Origin: Moniliophthora roreri
Taxonomy: Eukaryota; Basidiomycota; Agaricomycetes; Agaricales; Marasmiaceae
NCBI GenBank assembly: GCA_001466705.2
Contig: LATX02000112.1
Location: 620,001 to 684,000, forward strand
Length of the DNA: 64,000 nt
Direction: 5' to 3'
Position 1 is the first letter of the stretch; each line of letters opens with the position of its first letter. The translations under genes were made by a program, and so were the position numbers. This document shows, one piece after another, positions 1 to 11,789 of the stretch. Below the pieces are notes generated by a model. It was given only the letters and a program-made list of their open reading frames with translations. It did no database searches and was not told the DNA's origin.

Positions 1-865
1 ACAGATTCCCTCAAACTTTCCTCTCTTTGTGATGCAACGGTCTCCGACGGCGTAGAGAGAGTCTGCGGGTTGACATAAAATTCCTGCGAGGTCTTGACTT
101 GCAGAAGCTCGGGGACGAGCAAAGGATGTATTTCATTCGAATGACTGGAATGCAATGTGTGTAGACCATCTTCTAGTTGTCTAACACGATCACTGAGCTG
201 AAGGATCTTCGCGTGTAACTGTTCAGTATTGGCCAGGATAAAGCTAGAGCGAGACTGTAAACGAGTTTGAACCATTCACAAAGTATGAGTCTTCTTACCG
301 ACTACCCCGTCCTGACGTTAAAGCGCCTGAACACGGGCGTCAGTATAGATTCAAGGGGACAACGGTTGCCCACCTTCGGGACATATATCGCTGCAGCCTC
401 GTTTCCTGCACGACTATATCGACCTAAGTTAGCCACTCCAAACGAACGTCCAGACAGTGATAAAGAATACCTGGCAAGGAAAAACACGATCACACTGATT
501 ACTGTTATAAAAAACGGACATTTGCAACGAGCGCGGCGCTTACTTTCAACTTCAATCTGCACAAAATCAGCAACTAAGCAAACAATTCTCTTCTAAAAAA
601 GAAAAGATAAAGTTACTCGCCTACGACATTCTTTACAGGATAACCGACGACCCTTCTCCTTTTCTTGAGGCCGCTGAGGAGAGACTTCCTGGCGAGGGAT
701 CCTTGTCATCTCAGCCGACGATGATGCCTCTGCAGGATAGCCGAATCGAACAGAGTCGGAATAAGGATTACTTGGAGGAGGCCAATTTCGTGGCCTTTTC
801 AATGGCCTGCTTTGATCATCGTCATAAGACATGTTGAACACAGAGTCTCCACCAGTCGTGAGCAT
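1..865 (-). CDS. Zn2Cys6 transcription factor, N-terminal part (runs off left edge)
   Basis: This is the N-terminal part of a fungal Zn(II)2Cys6 regulator, expected to be nuclear and to bind DNA. I join exons 621-865, 544-556, 471-494, 374-413, 299-326 and 1-243, and all phases agree. The cluster reads CKEC, RRLKLK, C, DRVFP, CQSC, then RKRGCSDIC, so spacing is CX2CX6CX5CX2CX8C. It is followed by a linker (LTSGRGSR) and a coiled-coil-like stretch starting FILANTEQLHAKI, both as in a common basidiomycete regulator family. The start is the ATG at 865; a second in-frame ATG at 832 is equally possible. The first intron needs a GC donor (AG|GCGAGT), because the nearby GT donor puts the next exon out of frame. 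The middle-homology region lies outside the window, so the target genes cannot be guessed. Confidence 0.85.
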
Positions 866-1473
866 GGATGGAAGAAGAGGAAAAAAAGAGTCGAGGAAAA
901 GAACCTGTCAAGCTGGCGCACACTAACAAAGTTGAGTTAGGAAGCCGATCCGACGTGACCTCCGTCAGAATGCTAAAGCCAAACAGCCTTCATAACTCCC
1001 TGACATGAGTCCCATAGCATGCAGCAGCTGCAGTTTCCAACGAAGCTTTCTGCGTTGAAACATCGTGCATCATGGTGGAAGTGCATATGTCGTTCGGATT
1101 TATTCCGGCGATCAAGTGGGAAAAAAAAATATTTCCAAACCAATTTCGCAATATGCACGCTCGGTTGCCCTTCAGCGCATTCACATCTACTTTATGCATA
1201 CGTGTACGAAAGCAGGGTAATTTTAGTTACTACACTACCGTATGTGTGAATCGTACAATTCATCAACGAAGCTCAAGCTCAAGCATCGCCGCATTCAATT
1301 GCCTGTTACTTGCCACGAGTCGGGTCGCCACTCGTAATTAGTTGCGTCAGGTTGGATGCTGTCAGACTATGGCCTAGGCTGCAATAGACGAGCTTTCAAT
1401 TGTAGAACACGCTTCACAGTACTGGAAAGCAAATAACAGATGTCAAGACAGAGATGCATTAAGTACACGATCT
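866..1473. other. Intergenic, 5' side of Zn2Cys6 gene and 3' side of hemerythrin gene
   Basis: No coding exon is supported here. The open frames on both strands (about 973-1341) overlap each other, lack family resemblance and have no consistent splice sites. The stretch probably holds the upstream region of the left-edge regulator and the 3' end of the hemerythrin gene. Confidence 0.5.
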
Positions 1474-2336
1474 TTATTTGTCTCCGGCCTTCATCTCTTC
1501 AGTAGGAAACTTGGCAAACATATCCTTCAGCTTGTCCATAGGCAAAGCGAGGAAACCTGCCAACGTCTCGGCTGGTGGCTTGTTGGGCGCAGATGGATGA
1601 GGTCTTCATTCAAGAATGGGCAAAATGATCATGAGTACAATATAGGATGGTATTTTACTCACCGTGTAGGGGCAAACTTCTTCGTGCGAGTGAAGGAAGC
1701 GGCTGCGTCTCTACTGCCGTCCGCACCCAATAAAGGTTCCAACTGGGGTAGATCATTAATCTCTTCGCCATCATTATGCCTATGCAGCGACGCCATGACC
1801 TGAGCAATAGTACTGTCGTATTCCGCTGTACCTGGCACTAGCTTCTCTAGATGATACAGTTTCTCCTTCACAAGCTGTGTAAGGAGCAGAACGTGTCAGA
1901 CGATCCAGAGGATAGCTAGTCCTGCGACATACCTGATGGTCGTTCCGATCCTGGTCAGCAAGTCGTTTGCCTTCGGCACCCAGATATTGTTCCATGAGAG
2001 GGTAAATCACGATTTCTTCCCCGACTGCGTGTCTCGCAATCTCCCATGTGAGTTGACGAGCCCATCGGGCCTGGGCATCTGGGTTACCAGCAGCCTTCTT
2101 GTATTCATCGTGATATTCATACATCTGTGAGAGGTTAAAATCAGCGTAGTCTCTCATAGCAAACCCGCGATGCCTGCCTCTTGGTGATCATGCTTCACGG
2201 CTTCAATCAAAGTCTGATGTTTGGACGACATGCTGCCAATGCTTCTGAGTAAAACGCGGTTTGGGACTACGGACGAGGTTAAGATTGGAGTAGAAAGTTG
2301 GAAGTTTCGCACTGCGAAGCCTGTAAAACGAATCAT
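1474..2336 (-). CDS. Hemerythrin HHE cation-binding domain protein, probable mitochondrial presequence
   Basis: I join exons 2178-2336, 1933-2124, 1663-1874 and 1474-1603 into 230 residues with consistent phase. The core contains HDHQEMYEYHDEYKK, then RHAVGEEIVIYPLME and DRNDHQLVKEKLYHLE, the spaced His/Glu pattern of hemerythrin/HHE proteins, which bind a non-haem di-iron or other metal centre. The first 36 residues are rich in Arg and Ser and lack acidic residues, as in a mitochondrial presequence; the internal Met (MSSKHQTL) could give a cytosolic form. The conserved tail PTRPHPSAPNKPP precedes a helical C-terminus. Intron 1 (2125-2177) uses a GC donor after codon GAG; no GT donor restores the frame. 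The exact substrate or ligand is unknown. The gene is divergent from the Bzz1-like gene. Confidence 0.85.
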
Positions 2337-2965
2337 AGAGAAAAAAATGTAACAATCTCTTTATACAAGCGTCTTCGTTCGCTGCATCATCAGTGGTGAC
2401 GCACTAGTTATTGGTATGCAGGAGGGACCCAAACTTTTGGCCAATCGCATCCCATGGAATGACAAATCTGTTGCGTCGTACTCGATGTCATCGACTAGCA
2501 TTATTGAATGACCTGCTTGTCTTAGATGACCTGCATGACTTTCACAGCACAAGACCGCAGATTAGAGTATACGTACTCTTTTAGTCCAAAAGAGTGTAGA
2601 AAGGGGTTCGTGCCGTGCAAATCGTTGGGGTATCCAGACTTTGATTTCCCACTTTAGCCCCAAGACGAGCGACGGCACTTACCCCATGTACACCCGTGCC
2701 GTGCCTGTAGCGTCGCATACAATTTCACCTGGGGAGAAAAATGTGGGCCAAGAGGGATAGACGATGGTCAAAGATAATGATGGTAATGAAACAAGTGGCC
2801 AATAACGGACGCGATCATTATTCGTCCGCTACCGGCGCTAAAGCCGTTCGCTGCGGAGTGACTCAGTGAGAACCAAGGAAGCTCCTTAATCCTTTATTCA
2901 CATTTACGCGGATACAACTGAATACCATCGGCGCGGAAAACCAACGCAATATCTCGACGATTCTT
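2337..2965. promoter_or_regulatory. Divergent intergenic region between hemerythrin and Bzz1-like genes
   Basis: This 629-bp stretch separates two genes read outward, so it should hold both promoters. The 10-mer CGTGCCGTGC occurs twice (near 2610 and 2695). I see no clear TATA box and no coding exon. Confidence 0.4.
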
Positions 2966-5900
2966 ATGGCCTCCAACCAGCTTTATGGCCAGACACTTCC
3001 AGTAATACGCACATCACTCCACTATACCAACGGCGCTGATCTCTCGGGCACCATATAGGATCAAGTGGAACAAATTGCAGCAAATTTTGAAGTTCATATC
3101 GAATTAATCAGCGAAGTGCGTTATCATTCAGAATCTGTCCGTAGCCATGACTGAACCTAGGTCAAGGTTAGAGACATCTACAAGGAACGAGTGACACTCG
3201 AAAGAGAGTTCGCAGCGAAATTACAAGTTCTTGCAAGAAAAGCTGCGGAGAAGAAGAGCAAGATAGAAACCGGGTTCGTTCTTGGAAATGACCCTACGAA
3301 GACCTGGAACGAGAGTACTTTGAGGCAAAGGTGCGACCCCGATCGAGTGTGTGATTCCTGAAGCTCACCATGCCACTCCGTCAGTACCCTCAATACGGCC
3401 TATGATGACATGATAAATTCTATGATCAACACTGCTCAGGATCACCTAAACGTTGCAGATGTGCTGACGACCCAGGTTATTGATGTGTTGAAAGCAGTCG
3501 AAAGACGAAATGAAGAAACACAGAAGAAGGTGTGATAATAACCACTGGTTCTTGGAACATTGACCACACTCACCTTTCATGTAGGAAATGCAATTTTACC
3601 AAAGGCTCACCGCAGACAGAGACCGGGTTTATACTGATCGTATCAAGGTCGGAATCCTTGCCTTCTCAAGTCGATAACTTTGACAAGTGCGCTCCTAAAT
3701 GGTCTATAGAGCAAGCAGAAGGTGTGTTCCTTGATCTTCATTATGCCATTTAATGGCGTTAACGAACGGCAGTACGACGATGAATGTGCCGAGGTAGAAG
3801 TAACTCGCCAGAAGCAGGTGAAATGACATTGTCTTCGTCTTCCTACTCTTAGAGTGAACTTACACATACTACAACAGGGCCGAGCCCAGGACGACCGGCA
3901 TGCCGATCGAGTCGCACGTCAGGCAGAGCAGCAACGCAACGAAATGCTGAATAGCAAAAAGTGACCGATACACTCTCCTATTGCCTGAGTCCGTCTGACC
4001 TCTCGAGTTTGAAGTGTCTATATCATATCTACTGCGATTGCCAATAGTACCAAGTCCAAATACTACAGCGTAGACATTCCAAGTCTCGAGAATGTGGGTA
4101 TACTTTCGCGTTTTTGTCCATAAGGATTTACTCACGCATTCTCTCCTCCAGCGGCTCCGTACGTAGATGATTGGATTCGAACTACAGCACCCTCTCATGT
4201 CCGCTTTCATTTAGAGCTGTTACAGGCACGGCTCGTGGAAAGATTCACAAAGATCCTTTTACACGCACAGGCCCTTCAACTTAGCCACTTAGACGTACTC
4301 AAGGGTCGCCTGGCTGCACTCGAGGCCAGTCTTGGCCAGGTAGATCCTCCGAAGGATCAAGATCTATTCATCGAATTCAACATAAGACCGTTCAGTGCCC
4401 CAGCGGATTGGACCTTTGAGCCATGTCACAACTTCTATGATAACGTAAGTCTCTTTTGACATTTTTGAGGTGGCAGCGGCGTTTGGGCTCATGTTTCTAT
4501 TATCAAGGATGAACTGAATGTGGAGACTGCTCCGAAAGTGTTCCTGCAGAACAGGCTCCGACGAAGTCAAGCAAAAATGACAGAACTAGTTCCAGTAATA
4601 GATGCAAAGGGTACGCGAATAGTAACCGAGCCGTTTCGACCTTATCGACGATCAAAGCGTTGCAGAGCGAGAACACCAGCAGTTGAACAAGCTTGTCGCA
4701 GCATATACGGCTGACAGGTCTCTTGGAAATATTGACGACATTACGAACGTAGAATCTATCTCTTGCTCATGTTGGCTCCGCGCTCAGATTTCCTCATAGA
4801 ATTATCTGGAAGCTGAACACCAGCTCACCCTGTTCAAGTCTTCGGAATGCATCTTAAAGGCCGAAATTGACACCATTGTATTGGCGATCGGGGGTGAGTG
4901 GTTTGTTCCGTGCTATGAATTATCTCGAATTCAATTTCTGCCAAGACGACGTGGGTGCTCAACAACCGCACTCGTTCAAGAGCTCATCATTCTCAATTCC
5001 AACAACATGCGGCTACTGCAAGGTTTGTCGAGTTCCCCGTGATCTACTTGTCCTTGACTCATGTTACTCTTGTTCTTCCGAATAGACATCCATATGGGGT
5101 CTCAGTAAGCAAGGGAAGACATGTAAAATCTGCAACCTGTCCGTTCATTCGAAGTGTGAGCTAAAGGCGAGTGAGCAAATATGTCCCACCGCGGTTCTTC
5201 TCACATAGACCCAATAGGTTCCCGCTGACTGCCAGCAGGGAGGTGACATACACAGAACCTCTTCGACTCTATCAATGGCTTCTCGTCATACAAAGAGGCT
5301 TAATACGCAAGGTAAATACCACCGGGACATCCGAACGAGACCGGCCCAGCTTGACGAAACCACCTGCCAGCGCCTCTACGAGAAGAAACACCCACGCCGT
5401 CATCATTCGTCCAATCGAGTTCCGAGAAAGAGATCGAGGCATATCCTAAGGCCAGAATGATCTACGCCTATGTCGCAACCTCTGAATTCGAACTGTCCGT
5501 GTCGGGTAAGTCACTTAGTCTGATCCCCGCGTCCGATCACAATATTGTTTGCAGATGGCGCGTCTGTCAGCGTGCTCGAGCCTGATGATGGTTCTGGTTG
5601 GGTCAAAGTCGCGGATGGTCGTGGCGCCAAAGGGCTGGTTCCGGCATCGTATCTGGAGTTGGAAGAGGAGACGGAGTCCTCGCCTACTGTTTCCGCTGCA
5701 CAGCTAGGGACCGGCCGTTATGGCAAGCACCAACTCTCTTCGTTGGCTGTATCGTGGGCTCACGCGAATCTCTTCTTTTTATTGTAGTTAAGGCAATCTA
5801 TCATTACGCTCCTGGTGGCCCTGATGAGATTGGGCTTCAGGAAGGTGAATTGATTGAGCTGTCAAGCGGGCCGACTGGCGGTCAAAATTACGGAGAAGGC

Positions 5901-6094
5901 TGGTGGGAAGGTAGGGATTGGGTTTCAACACATATGTTGTCATTACTCACTTGGCCGCGTCTATGTTCAGGATTTGATTCACAGGGTCGAAAAGGGATAT
6001 TTCCGAGCAACTATGTGGGTCCATTGAAACTTCCTCATCTCACTCTGGATATTTACTGACACTGATATGAATCTTCTAGGTCGAAGTCGTATGA
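2966..6094 (+). CDS. bzz1: Bzz1-like F-BAR, C1 and double-SH3 protein
   Basis: This gene has 21 exons and encodes 660 residues. Exons: 2966-3001, 3059-3115, 3167-3330, 3385-3529, 3585-3647, 3710-3721, 3773-3817, 3878-3960, 4015-4097, 4167-4444, 4508-4610, 4666-4748, 4800-4893, 4946-5022, 5086-5166, 5218-5311, 5371-5505, 5555-5722, 5788-5910, 5971-6014, 6080-6094. Residues 5 to about 400 are the F-BAR/coiled-coil region (RDIYKERVTLEREFA, NDPTKTWNEST). About 424-473 form a C1 zinc domain (HSFKSSSFSIPTTCGYC, then CKICNLSVHSKC). SH3 domains lie at about 527-578 (IYAYVATSEFELSV) and 601-660 (GEGWWEGFDSQGRKGIFPSNY). In yeast Bzz1 works with Las17/WASP in actin assembly at endocytic sites, and the same role is inferred here. 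Introns after 5166 and 5722 begin with GC. The 12-nt exon at 3710 encodes SKQK. Confidence 0.93.
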
Positions 6095-8642
6095 TTTGCA
6101 TGCCGCCCACGAAGTGCAAGTGTTCAGTGATGAGTGAATGGGTGTGATACCACTGCGAAACGATTTTTCTCAATGCTGTCGTGTGTATCATGAGCGATTG
6201 GAGCAGATTTTTGCTTCCTCCGGCGTCGGTGTGCTCGGTGGGAGCTGTCATTTCGGAAATGGGCTGCTACTAATGACTGCGTGGGCAATGCGAAGCAATG
6301 CGAAGTTGTTTGGCGTCGTCGACACGTCGCGTTGCGGAGTCAACCCAATTATTCTACATCGCTACATCGGAATCTTGGTGCATATAGTTATATTATAATC
6401 ACTCCTTACTCGTAGTAGCTAACGCAGGGAGAAAATCGTCGATGTAAGTGTCAGAAACAAAATAAGTATCTTTCGCGGTCTTGGACTATGATATATTGCA
6501 GCACGCAAGAGGCTTCAGAAAGACTGCTAGCAATCGAACGTCACAGGTCAAGTCGATGATGGTTTATTCCCCCAACGGAATTGGGACCCGAAAAAGATAC
6601 GGGCCCCGACTCGGAAAACTCCATAACAAGAAACGGAGGATGTCGCCACATCTTTTGGGGTAAGGCCGTTATGCATGCAAAAATGTCCTTGCCACCGCGA
6701 ATAGAAGCAGATAATCCCAGACTCAGGTCGCGGCTCGTATGCTTTATAGTAACGAGAACAATCAGGACTCGGGCTTAGATGAAGTTCAGAACCCACTATG
6801 AACTTCTTTCTATCCATTACTGACATGCATGAGTTTGCAAACGTCAAATTTCAGCCCAACAACTTGTCAAGAACCGCCCCCAAGGCAAATTATTTACTCA
6901 CGAATCGGACGTGTGCCGCGGCAGCTGCATATGGCGAGTTCTTTAGATCTCAGGGTCGAGGGTAAAAGTTTGTGGGACACGCAATGTGTGTAACTTCTGG
7001 AAACATGATCTGCAGATGAGTTCGGACTCACTCTTATGGAGATGGTGAAGAATGGGATAAGCACTGACTTAAAAAGGGAGGGCCGAATACAGAGTAAAGG
7101 TCCTCAGCCTCGATTCTTCTGCTTATCTGCTCCATGGTCTGCTGCCGATGAAGGAATGTGGCTCTCGACCCTTTGTCTTGCACCGACAGACCTTCAAATT
7201 TGTTTTGATGGTGTGGGTTGAGGCAAAGGTTTGGCGTACTTATCTTCTCCCTCAACATCTTTCATACACCGGCGCTGTGGAGTTAATGTTGGTTCTGGGC
7301 AATACGTGTAGGCATCATCTTTCGCAAGTCAGTCCGCGCAACGAGTACAGCCATACCTTTCAGTCAATTGGCTGCTAAGCATCATGGTGACTGTACTCCT
7401 GCGATGGATGACTGCGAAGATGATTCCGAAGCAGATTTGCCGGGCTAACGTTCACTTCGAAGCAGAGGTCATATCCTTTGCGCGCTAGCCGCATGTTGCA
7501 ATCTAGGACTCCGCGCAGAAGTCTTTGCTCAATTCTTCGGCAATAGCAATAGATATGAATGTCCGATACGATTCGCTGAAGGTGGTCACGGTAGCTGTAA
7601 GGAGTCTCGGCGCGTTATTTACGTTTACTTGAGAGGGAGGTGCAATTTCCACAAGCGGTCCAAATATGATGCCATATCTGCACTTTCAGCAAACTTGCCG
7701 CAGGGTCCGATGGTAATCACGAGTCCGTTTCTGGCGTTGTAGTTTTTCCGGAAACTTTCTAAGGCTAACCAGTGCTAACGACGATCATGAGAGCGAAGCA
7801 GAACGACGAAACGAACCAAATAAAATGATCTATTGACATCTATCAGATCACAACTTTCCCACTTATCCTCGTGAACTCGGACTCGTAACCCTGGCAGTAA
7901 CTAGTTTCCGGTTTCCAGAAAAGGGAGGAGGACGTCCGCCAGGAAGTAATCACGGTGCTTTCAGGGTGGTCCTGGCCGCAAGTGTAGCTGTGATATCACC
8001 AAGCTCGAATCCCTGGAAAATCTCAGAAAGAGGTTAATAAGAGGATCGACTCGGGTCGGCCTGGAACGTTGCTGGGCGGAAAGAGAACCACCCTGATAAG
8101 CCGATGCGTACCACCCGACTCCCAATCGACGTAGAAACCCGAAAGGATTGAACGTAGTATGGCAGTGAATCCTAAGAGGACTTGAGAAGGTCTCGGAAGA
8201 CTTTGACGCGTGACGCGTTGGGTAACTCGCTTCCGGCTTCGTCATCACTCCCATGTTCAAAGGTCCTGGCTTCAGCTTCAGAGTATGAGTGAATGGGTAA
8301 AACGCCACAGAACCAAGATGTGATGTTCACTGCTATTATTATTCTGGGGGACATCATCCTGGTTGTACGTTTTGACTTATTAGCCTTGTAGTCACCTGCA
8401 GCTAATTTTGCGTTCCACATACCCGATTTGTCACTAATCATTTAACACTAGATTGGATATGATCTATCTATGTATGCCCAAAAGCGCGAGGAGATAGAAG
8501 ATAGTGTACCTGGATCCGAGTAAATCTCAATTCATACGTTGACCCAATTCCGCAAAGCACGTCCGAGGCCAAAGTCAAAAGCAATCGATTCCTAAGCTTA
8601 AGCCTCCTTACACCCAACGACAAAGAGCCCTGCCTTTTGACA
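6095..8642. other. Long non-coding or unassigned interval
   Basis: No convincing gene is seen in these 2.5 kb. Open frames on both strands (for example 6548-6847 and 7961-8441, minus) show no recognisable family, no repeated pattern and no chain of splice sites. The last few hundred bases must contain the promoter of the dehydrogenase-kinase-like gene. Confidence 0.4.
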
Positions 8643-10129
8643 ATGTCCAGGATAAGCCACACTCTGTGGGATAAAATAAATCATTTCGCCTCTTTCCAGC
8701 AGAGTAGCGTCTCCCTTCGACATCTCCTTCTTTTCGGACAGAACCCCAGCGAGGGCATGCTCTGCAAAGCGAGTCAATTTCTCGCTGGTGCGTGCGTGGT
8801 CATAGGTTTCAGGTGTTGGCGGCAGACACTAACTGTGAACAGAGGAACTCCCCATCCGCTTAGCACATCGCATTAAAGAGCTCAACCACCTGCCGTACGA
8901 TCTAAACAAGATGCCGTCGATTGTCATGGTCATGGACTCGTATGCTCAGAGCTTCGAGGAGCTGGTCAATTTCCCGCCGCTCTCCAACCGAGAAATTGAG
9001 CCTTCTGTCAGCGCAGCGTTGAAATCGAAGTCTAGATCCGTCTTGCGCCTCCTGACGTCCGATGTAGTGGGGAAGACACGCGTTCCGCTGGATAGACGAT
9101 ACTATGCAGACGTTGTTCAGCGTTGGCCTCCTGTCGTACGTGAATACAACCAGAATTTCACCCGCATATTGTACCGAATCAAGACCAGACGGGGCGGCAT
9201 TTTGAGTTCCCTTTCCGATGGGGTACGTTGCTCCTCAGTGAAATTCTCATTTCTGGCACTCACATCTGCAACGATAGGTCTCTGAATGGAAGTCAGCCTT
9301 TTTAAGAGGATCGAAACCGTTCCCGATGATTCTCCAACAGTGGCTGAGCAAGTTTCATCTAAGCAGGATAGGACTGGATTTTCTGGTAGCCCAACGTGCG
9401 TGTGCGTTCTTCGTTTGAAATGATGCCATTTTGGAATCCGTTGACGTCTAGATATTGCCCTTACGACGGGTCCTCCCCGTCCAAGTTATGTTGGGGTCAT
9501 TAGTACAAAGGCAGTACGTATTTTAGTACGCCGAAATCCCCCTTTTTTGAAACCACTCAACAGAATGTTCATTCTATCCTTACCTCCTACATACCTCAAC
9601 ACCCGCAAGTCGACGTGCAAGTAAGGTGTGACAAATCACTCGAGTTTGCATATGTCGAGGAGCATTTGGGGCTGATCGTAAAAAGCTTGGTGGAGAACTC
9701 AATCAAGGCTACACTGGCGCACCATTGGAGGGAGCGAACTGGCAAGGTACCGCCGGTGCAGGTAGTAGTGGTCACCGGAGCTGAGGATATAACCGTATGT
9801 TCTTCATCTTGTGATTTCTAGTGGTGTCGCTAAAGCGGACGACTTAGATCAAGATATCGGATGAAGGTGGAGGTATCCCTCGGAGTGAAATGACAATGAA
9901 CGGTATTTGGAGATGGGATCGGGTGTGTTTTTTTCTACACTTTCTTTCGTGATTCTTGCTGTTGTCGCAATGGACCTACTAACGCACGGTAAAGGACTCT
10001 CCACATGGCCAGGAAACTTTGACCCTTCCAGAATCCAGAATGCATGCTCGATACTTCGGCGGTGACCTGACGGTCTATTCCATGGACGGGCACGGGACAG
10101 ACGTTTTTGTCAGTCTCTGTCGATTATAG
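8643..10129 (+). CDS. Mitochondrial PDK/BCKDK-family kinase-like protein with altered catalytic residues
   Basis: Exons 8643-8787, 8843-9222, 9278-9395, 9452-9513, 9564-9794, 9848-9922 and 9995-10129 encode 381 residues. The N-terminal helical domain has SVSLRHLLLFGQNPSEG and ELPIRLAHRIKELNHLPYDL, which mark the family that phosphorylates the E1 subunit of pyruvate or branched-chain 2-oxoacid dehydrogenase in mitochondria. The GHKL ATP domain keeps the N-box Asn (residue 280, LVENSIKA) and the D/G1 box (SDEGGGIP, Asp 317). The usual HxxxEL catalytic pair is replaced: Leu 272 stands at the His position and Ser 276 at the Glu position. The usual YTT-containing ATP lid and the GFGLP G2 box are missing; the sequence goes from GIWRWDR to QETLTLPESRMHARYFGGD. 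The last intron has a textbook branch site (CTACTAAC). It may be a pseudokinase or regulatory paralogue. Confidence 0.85.
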
Positions 10130-11789
10130 GCGAGGCAGCGGAGCCTTTCACATCCAATAGGTTTACATACCCAATGTACGATACAGGGACCGCATCACGG
10201 ATGTAGCAGTTCGACACTAGTAGACTAGAATATATTGCCCTTTTATTATTTACGAGTTCTTACCGTAATGTGCACCTCCAGGCTCCTTCGACATGGTCAA
10301 GGCAACCGTAGAGTGACCCGTATGTAGCCCTTCAACGGGTTCGGCACCCCCTGAGGCATCCCTTGCCTTGCGTAAAGCCCAGAAGGACCGGAAGGCGTTG
10401 AGTCAACCGTTGGTCAATAATCCATCTGAATAGTTGGATGGACACTTTGACTTCCAGTATGAAATGCATAGTGCCTCCTAGCGAGTCCCGATTCGAGCTA
10501 TTTGCGTGAGGGGCAGGCGTGCGCATCAGGTTGAAAGTTATACTGACAGCGGATATCACCTTCTGTGCTTCAACGTTCAACGTTGCAACCCTCGATAGGG
10601 GCTTCCGACGTTATCGACCCAGCTTTGCGCACTCCTATAAAGCGTTTTTGAATGGCTCACATAATGGATGTGCCTGTGAAAACAACTGGCAGTTGGGCGC
10701 CTGCAGGAGCCAAAAGCTGTAATAGGAAATAATCGTTCTGGTCCACTCTAAGGTAGGTATCCCAAGCACTGTAACGCCACCCTGTGCACTTAGGACCCTG
10801 TGTTCGGGTGACACAACTCCCTGGGGTAGTATCTGGTACATAGCGTCTCCGAAGCCGGTTGCGTTATGAAAGTTCCGGGAGTAAGAAGTTTCCAGGAGGC
10901 GAAAGTTTCCAAGACGGCATAGGAGTCTGGACATGGCCGCAGGTCCGAGGCAGATAACCGGATCACAGAGCCTAGCTACTAGCTTCATTTCCGTTGCATT
11001 CGCGACATGCCCCAGTCGATGTTTCGAATGAAGTTATTCTTGGACGTCGAATGCAGTGGCACGAGGAGGTGAGTCGCACCACTCACGCTCATATCAGATT
11101 CCACTTGTTATAATGGTTTCGAGGTGATGTGTCTTGTCTCTGGATACTACATCGACGCATGAACGAAAGTGGGATCACGCGATATCGGCACGGTGTTTGT
11201 CCGCGTGTTTTCCAAAAACTCTTCGCGATCCTCCACCATCTCAGGTTCTCTGCGCCGCTTCCCGCAGCACTTGCATTTTTCTGAACCGTCTCGACTATGG
11301 CGCGACGTCTTCGTGGTCCATTTTTATCCTCAAATTCATGCATCAAGTCCGCGGTGGACCAGACTTCGTCGAATCAATTCAACTCAGCGCTCTAACTTGA
11401 AGTAGCCCAAGTATCGGCCTGAAGGTTGAGCGCCTGTCTTCTTCACTTATGCTTACAGTTTGGCGTGCCAGGTGCCTGATGGTATGGACATGCGCCCACC
11501 TTGGAGCCAAATATGCATATCCTTCGACTCAGTTTTCTACCGTGATTTCGATTCCTCTCACTTCCGATGTATGCCCTCCTTCCAGACTTGGCCAACCCCA
11601 AAACGAAGCAGTGCGAGGTCTCTGCACATGCTCACATATCGTTCGGGGGTATATAAGGGAGTGCCTAAGAAATGAGAAGGTCGTGGTGTTCCTTCCAACC
11701 TTCCTTCTACTACTCGCACACCCACCGCCTCTTCTTTCCTTACCCGCGCGACCCTTGGGATTTTCTACCCAATTCGCTCATTGATTACG
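10130..11789. other. Intergenic interval ending in the RlpA-like gene promoter
   Basis: No coding exon is supported; overlapping frames on both strands (10332-11400) lack family resemblance. Towards the right end the sequence becomes pyrimidine-rich and holds a TATA box, annotated separately. Confidence 0.45.
11650..11657 (+). promoter_or_regulatory. TATA box of the RlpA-like gene
   Basis: The sequence TATATAAG lies about 135 bases before the ATG at 11790. A CT-rich leader (CTTCTTTCCTTACC type) follows it, a layout common for strongly expressed fungal genes of secreted proteins. Confidence 0.55.

Noticed and set aside
6548..6847. 99-codon minus-strand frame in the 6-8.6 kb gap
   Set aside because: The mirrored plus-strand frame is also open, neither has a family resemblance and no splice partners were found.
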